This document shows, piece after piece, positions 6,937-9,141 of a DNA stretch of 9,141 nt; the first letter of the stretch is position 1; the number at the start of each line of letters is the position of its first letter. The stretch is from Acidobacteriota bacterium (lineage in GTDB: Bacteria > Acidobacteriota > Polarisedimenticolia > Gp22-AA2). The stretch covers positions 1 through 9,141 of the forward strand of contig JACQNT010000224.1 in the NCBI GenBank assembly GCA_016202915.1. Reading direction: 5' to 3'. The notes under the pieces are model-generated. The model saw only the letters and a program-made list of their open reading frames with translations. It had not been told where the DNA came from and did no database searches. Made by a program: the position numbers and the translations under genes.

Positions 6937-7491
6937 TCAGCGGAGGTCGACCTTGACCGGCTCCTGCTCCGCGACCGGGATCTCGAAGTAGGCCTCCTCC
7001 TTGATCCCGAACAGCGAGGCGACGACGTTGGTCGGGACGACCTGGATCCTGGTGTTGAAGCGCATCACGAGGTCGTTGTAGAACTGCCGCGCGAAGGCGA
7101 TGCGGTTCTCGGTGGACGTCAGCTCCTCCTGCAGCCGGGCGACGTTCTCGTTGGCCTTGAGCTGCGGGTAGGCCTCCACCACGGCGAACAGGGAGCGCAG
7201 CGCGCCGGTCAGCGCTCCCTCGGCGGCGGCCGTCCCCTGCACCCCCGTGGCGGTCAGCGCCTGGTTGCGCGCCCGGATCACCTTCTCGAGCGTCTCCTGC
7301 TCGTACCCCATGTAGTCCTTGACCACCTCGACCAGGTTCGGGATGAGATCGTGGCGTCGCTTGAGCTGCACGCCGATCTGCTGCCAGGCGTTCCGGACCT
7401 GGTTCCGGAGCGTGACCAGGCCGTTGTAGGCGACGACGAAGGCGGCGAGGACCGCCAGGACGAGCAACAGGAGGATGAGCAACGGTCCCAT
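6937..7491 (-). CDS. lemA: LemA family membrane protein
   Basis: A 184-residue LemA protein, the usual length. One N-terminal membrane helix (residues 3-21) is followed by the family core: YNGLVTLRNQVRNAWQQI (22-39), QLKRRHDLIPNLVEVVKDY (42-60), EAYPQLKAN (106-114), TENRIAFARQFYND (127-140) and the ending NTRIQVVPTNVVASLFGI (146-163). The family forms a helical bundle facing the periplasm or outside; its biochemical role is unsettled. The start is supported by AAGGGGG (7497-7503) 5 nt before the ATG. It lies directly upstream of an M48 protease gene (8-nt gap), a recurrent pairing that suggests an adaptor, scaffold or substrate role for that protease (inference). It may have its own promoter at the end of the preceding gene as well as read-through from efp. 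Confidence 0.95.
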   Translation of the reverse strand: MGPLLILLLLVLAVLAAFVVAYNGLVTLRNQVRNAWQQIGVQLKRRHDLIPNLVEVVKDYMGYEQETLEKVIRARNQALTATGVQGTAAAEGALTGALRSLFAVVEAYPQLKANENVARLQEELTSTENRIAFARQFYNDLVMRFNTRIQVVPTNVVASLFGIKEEAYFEIPVAEQEPVKVDLR

Positions 7492-7512
7492 GTTGACCCC
7501 CTTGGGCGGCGC

Positions 7513-7528
7513 GCGCCCTCGGGGGCGC
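7513..7528. other. Short GC hairpin between the FAH gene and lemA
   Basis: GCGCCC (7513-7518) and GGGCGC (7523-7528) form a perfect 6-bp inverted repeat around a 4-nt loop. It sits in the lemA leader, downstream of the TATAAT box. No T-tract follows on either strand, so it is not a convincing intrinsic terminator; at this GC content a chance hairpin is quite possible. Confidence 0.3.
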
Positions 7529-7557
7529 AGCCGGGCTCAGCGCGGACGACGGCGCGG

Positions 7558-7563
7558 ATTATA
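7558..7563 (-). promoter_or_regulatory. Consensus TATAAT -10 box for lemA-protease, within the FAH stop codon
   Basis: A perfect TATAAT on the minus strand spans the last bases of the FAH gene and its TAA stop. Transcription would begin near 7551 and give lemA a leader of about 60 nt. The -35 region (TCACCA or CTCACC at 16-17 nt) is poor. A consensus -10 is uncommon in such GC-rich DNA, and the only other one noted sits in the efp promoter, which raises the likelihood that it is real. Confidence 0.45.
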
Positions 7564-8246
7564 GCCCCTGCACCCGGTTGGTGAGGCGGCCGATCCCTTC
7601 GATCGCGACGGTCACCTCGTCGGACGGCCTGAGCGGCCCCACCCCCTCCTGGGTGCCGGTGGCGATCAGGTCGCCCGGCAGGAGCGTCATGACGCGCGAG
7701 ATGAAGCTCACCAGGCGGGCCACGCCGAAGATCATCCCGGAGGCGGGGGCCGACTGCCGCAGGGCGCCGTTGACGAAGGTCTCGACGACCAGGGCGTCCG
7801 GGTCGAGGCCGAGGGCGACGCAGGGCCCCACGGGGCAGAACGTGTCAAACCCCTTGGCGCGGGTGAACTGCACGTCCGACGCCTGCAGGTCCCCGGCGGT
7901 GACATCGTTGAGGCAGGTGTATCCCGACGTGGTCCAGGGCCCGCTCCTCCGGGACGGCGCGGGCGGTGCGACCGATCACCGCCGCCAGCTCCCCCTCGAA
8001 ATCGACGCGGCGGCTCTCCTCCGGCAGCCGGATGAGGCCGCCGTGCGGCAGGATCGAGGAGGGCGGCTTCAGGAACAGGAGCGGCGCGGCCGGGACGAGG
8101 TGACCGAGCTCGGCGGCGTGATCGCGGTAGTTGCGCCCGACGCCGACGATCTTGGACGGGACGCAGGGGACCAGCCAGCGGAGGCCGGCGACTGGCCGGC
8201 TCTCCCCGGCAGCCTCGAGGCGGGCGAGGCGCGCCGGAGGGCTCAA
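7559..8246 (-). pseudogene. Fumarylacetoacetate hydrolase-family protein, frameshifted
   Basis: Family members are Mg2+-dependent hydrolases, isomerases or decarboxylases acting on C-C bonds of beta-diketo acids, for example in aromatic catabolism or oxaloacetate decarboxylation. The N-terminal frame (TTG 8246 to about 7926) carries PSKIVGVGRNYRDHAAELG (30-48), LFLKPPSSIL (57-66) and the metal-site VDFEGELAAVIG (81-92). At 7921-7926 the homology shifts frame and continues as GYTCLNDVTAGDLQ, then KGFDTFCPVGPCV and LLPGDLIATGTQEGVGP to the TAA at 7559. Loss of 2 nt (restoring V-x-G-Y) explains it best; a 1-nt insertion also would. Repaired, the protein would be about 229 aa, an ordinary length for short FAH proteins. 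The usual NDVTARDLQ Arg is Gly here. TTG 8246 is the only standard start codon in frame after the efp stop (8270), with no good Shine-Dalgarno. Since the motifs are otherwise well kept, a recent mutation or sequencing indel is likely. The substrate cannot be told. Confidence 0.85.
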
Positions 8247-8269
8247 GGGCGGGCCCGGCTCACGGGTGC

Positions 8270-8830
8270 CTACTTCGCCCGCTCCAGGTACTTCGCCTCG
8301 GCGGTGTCGATCCGCACGACGTCCCCCACGTTGATGAACTGGGGGACGACCACCTGAAGCCCGGTCTCGAGCGTGGCCGGCTTGCCGCTGTTCGAGGCGC
8401 TCGCCCCCTTCATCCCGGGGGCGGTCTCCATCACCTTCAGGTCGACCGTGACCGGCAGCTCGACGCCGACCGGGCGGTGCTCGTAGAGCTCGACGATGAC
8501 TTTGACGTTGGGCGTCAGGAAGCGGACCGCGTCTCCGAGGTCGTCGCTGTGGATGGCGACCTGCTCGTAGGTGTCGGTGTTCATGAAGTGAAACTCGTCG
8601 CCCGAGCCGTACAGGAACTCCATCTCGTGCTCCTCGAGCTCGGCCCTCTCGACGCGGTCCTCGGAGCGGAACCTGTATTCGAAGCTGTTGCCGGACTTGA
8701 GATTGCGCAGCTTGGTCTGAACCATCCCCCGCCAGTTCCCCGGGGTGATGTGCTGCACGCTCATGACGCGGCAGAGGTTCCCCTCGTGCAGGATGGCCAT
8801 TCCGGCCCGCAGTTGTGTCGCCGGGATCAT
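8270..8830 (-). CDS. efp: Translation elongation factor P
   Basis: A 186-residue EF-P, standard length, which binds between the ribosomal P and E sites and promotes peptide bond formation at consecutive prolines. The N-terminal KOW-like domain (about 1-62) includes QHITPGNWRGMVQTKLRNL (26-44). The central OB domain contains SGDEFHFMNTDTYEQ (76-90). The C-terminal OB domain carries the signature from GMKGASASNSGKPATLETG (139-157) to VGDVVRIDT. At the tip of the first domain, where E. coli has the beta-lysylated K34 (PGKGQ), this protein has Asn32 followed by Trp33-Arg34, so lysine modification by an EpmA-type enzyme cannot occur at that site. The start is supported by AGGTGGAG ending 5 nt before ATG 8830 and by the promoter at 8872-8900. 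The FAH-family gene follows within 24 nt, probably in the same transcript. Confidence 0.97.
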   Translation of the reverse strand: MIPATQLRAGMAILHEGNLCRVMSVQHITPGNWRGMVQTKLRNLKSGNSFEYRFRSEDRVERAELEEHEMEFLYGSGDEFHFMNTDTYEQVAIHSDDLGDAVRFLTPNVKVIVELYEHRPVGVELPVTVDLKVMETAPGMKGASASNSGKPATLETGLQVVVPQFINVGDVVRIDTAEAKYLERAK

Positions 8831-8871
8831 GTCGTCTCCACCTCGCGCGCCCCTCGCGCCGACGGGCGCTG

Positions 8872-8900
8872 ATTATACCGGCCCCTTCTCCGGCCCGCAA
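8872..8900 (-). promoter_or_regulatory. efp promoter (TTGCGG-N17-TATAAT)
   Basis: On the minus strand TTGCGG (8895-8900), a 17-nt spacer and a perfect TATAAT (8872-8877) make a strong sigma70-type promoter. Transcription would start near 8865, about 35 nt before the efp ATG. The -35 hexamer lies in one arm of an inverted repeat (8895-8923). Confidence 0.75.
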
Positions 8901-8923
8901 GCCGCGCGCGGCCTGCCTTGCGG
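8895..8923. repeat. Inverted repeat over the efp -35 region, with an inner palindrome
   Basis: CCGCAAG (8895-8901) and CTTGCGG (8917-8923) are exact 7-bp inverted repeats separated by 15 nt. Between them lies the perfect 12-bp palindrome GCCGCGCGCGGC (8901-8912), off-centre. One arm contains the -35 hexamer of efp, the position expected of an operator. No regulator is identified, and the alternating GC palindrome could be chance. Confidence 0.35.
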
Positions 8924-9141
8924 CGGAGGGCGCCGGGCGGGACGCCGAGGGGCTGTGCTGAGGCATCCCCCCGTTTCTGGGTGTGGCGCCTTTGCCTCGC
9001 GGGGCACGCCGGTCCGCGTGAGCCGGCCCCACGGTCCGGTGGCGGCCGCTCCGCCTCGCGGGGGCGTCTCGGACCGAGCCCGCGGCCGCTGATGTGCCGC
9101 GGCCGGGCGAGGGAGAGCCGAGGAGCGCCGCGCCGGTGGGC
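8924..9141. other. No gene recognised; GC-rich sequence with inverted repeats
   Basis: Open frames here encode only Arg/Pro/Ala/Gly-rich strings with no family motif, and no tRNA, SRP RNA, RNase P or tmRNA signature is seen. Two copies of the palindrome GCGGCCGC (9042-9049 and 9082-9089) lie 32 nt apart. GAGGCA (8960-8965) and TGCCTC (8993-8998) could pair around a less GC-rich interior. These may be structured RNA or regulatory sequence upstream of efp, but composition alone could produce them. The end of a neighbouring gene cannot be excluded. Confidence 0.4.

Noticed and set aside
7513..7528. Intrinsic terminator after the FAH gene
   Set aside because: The 6-bp stem lacks a T-tract on either strand.
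6563..7584. Plus-strand open frames opposite the M48 protease and lemA
   Set aside because: Shadows of genes with complete motifs on the minus strand; they contain no recognisable domain.
7919..7928. Programmed ribosomal frameshift in the FAH gene
   Set aside because: No slippery heptamer or downstream pseudoknot arrangement is visible, and this family is not known for recoding; an indel is simpler.
7929..9032. Long minus-strand open frame running through efp to 9032
   Set aside because: Over efp it is an out-of-frame shadow with Arg/Gly-rich sequence. Only the last part, after 8246, is real, as the N-terminal half of the FAH-family protein.
8924..9141. Structured RNA gene such as RNase P or SRP RNA
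   Set aside because: None of the conserved core sequences of these RNAs was found on either strand; only generic GC-rich repeats are present.

Overview
This is a very GC-rich window (around 70% by eye) from a Gram-negative bacterium: it carries lptD, the outer-membrane lipopolysaccharide translocon, together with a dTDP-rhamnose gene. GC content, the Memo-lptD pairing, the LemA/M48 pair and an EF-P with a 'PGNWR' tip would fit Acidobacteriota or another deep Gram-negative lineage, but this placement is an inference and not firm. No tRNA, rRNA, CRISPR or insertion sequence was recognised. Two genes are broken, which is either genuine decay or draft/metagenome assembly error.

Layout. (1) Positions 1-4332, minus strand: a likely operon memo -> lptD -> rmlD. 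It is read leftward from an extended -10 promoter at 4379-4407; rmlD runs off the left edge. (2) Positions 4333-4489: a divergent intergenic region with a second extended -10 promoter firing rightward. (3) Positions 4490-5900, plus strand: a nitrilase-superfamily amidase resembling the glutaminase domain of NAD+ synthetase, coupled by an ATGA overlap to a B12-binding radical SAM gene that has lost its cluster-binding core and C-terminus. (4) Positions 5912-8830, minus strand: efp (elongation factor P) -> frameshifted fumarylacetoacetate-hydrolase-family gene -> lemA -> zinc-ribbon M48/HtpX-type membrane protease. efp has a good promoter (TTGCGG-N17-TATAAT), and another TATAAT lies across the stop codon of the FAH gene just before lemA. 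(5) Positions 8901-9141: no gene recognised, only GC-rich inverted repeats.

The left operon serves the cell envelope: LptD inserts LPS into the outer leaflet and RmlD completes dTDP-L-rhamnose for surface polysaccharide, with a Memo-family metalloprotein of unknown bacterial role first in the transcript. LemA plus HtpX-type protease is a recurrent pair, probably for membrane-protein quality control. EF-P relieves ribosome stalling at polyproline, relevant to the proline-rich stretches in this window (LptD N-terminal linker, M48 linker).

No wholly new system was found. The most unusual structure is inside LptD: two 25-residue acidic repeats, each with one cysteine, flanking a DxDxDG calcium-loop-like segment, inserted in the beta-barrel domain.
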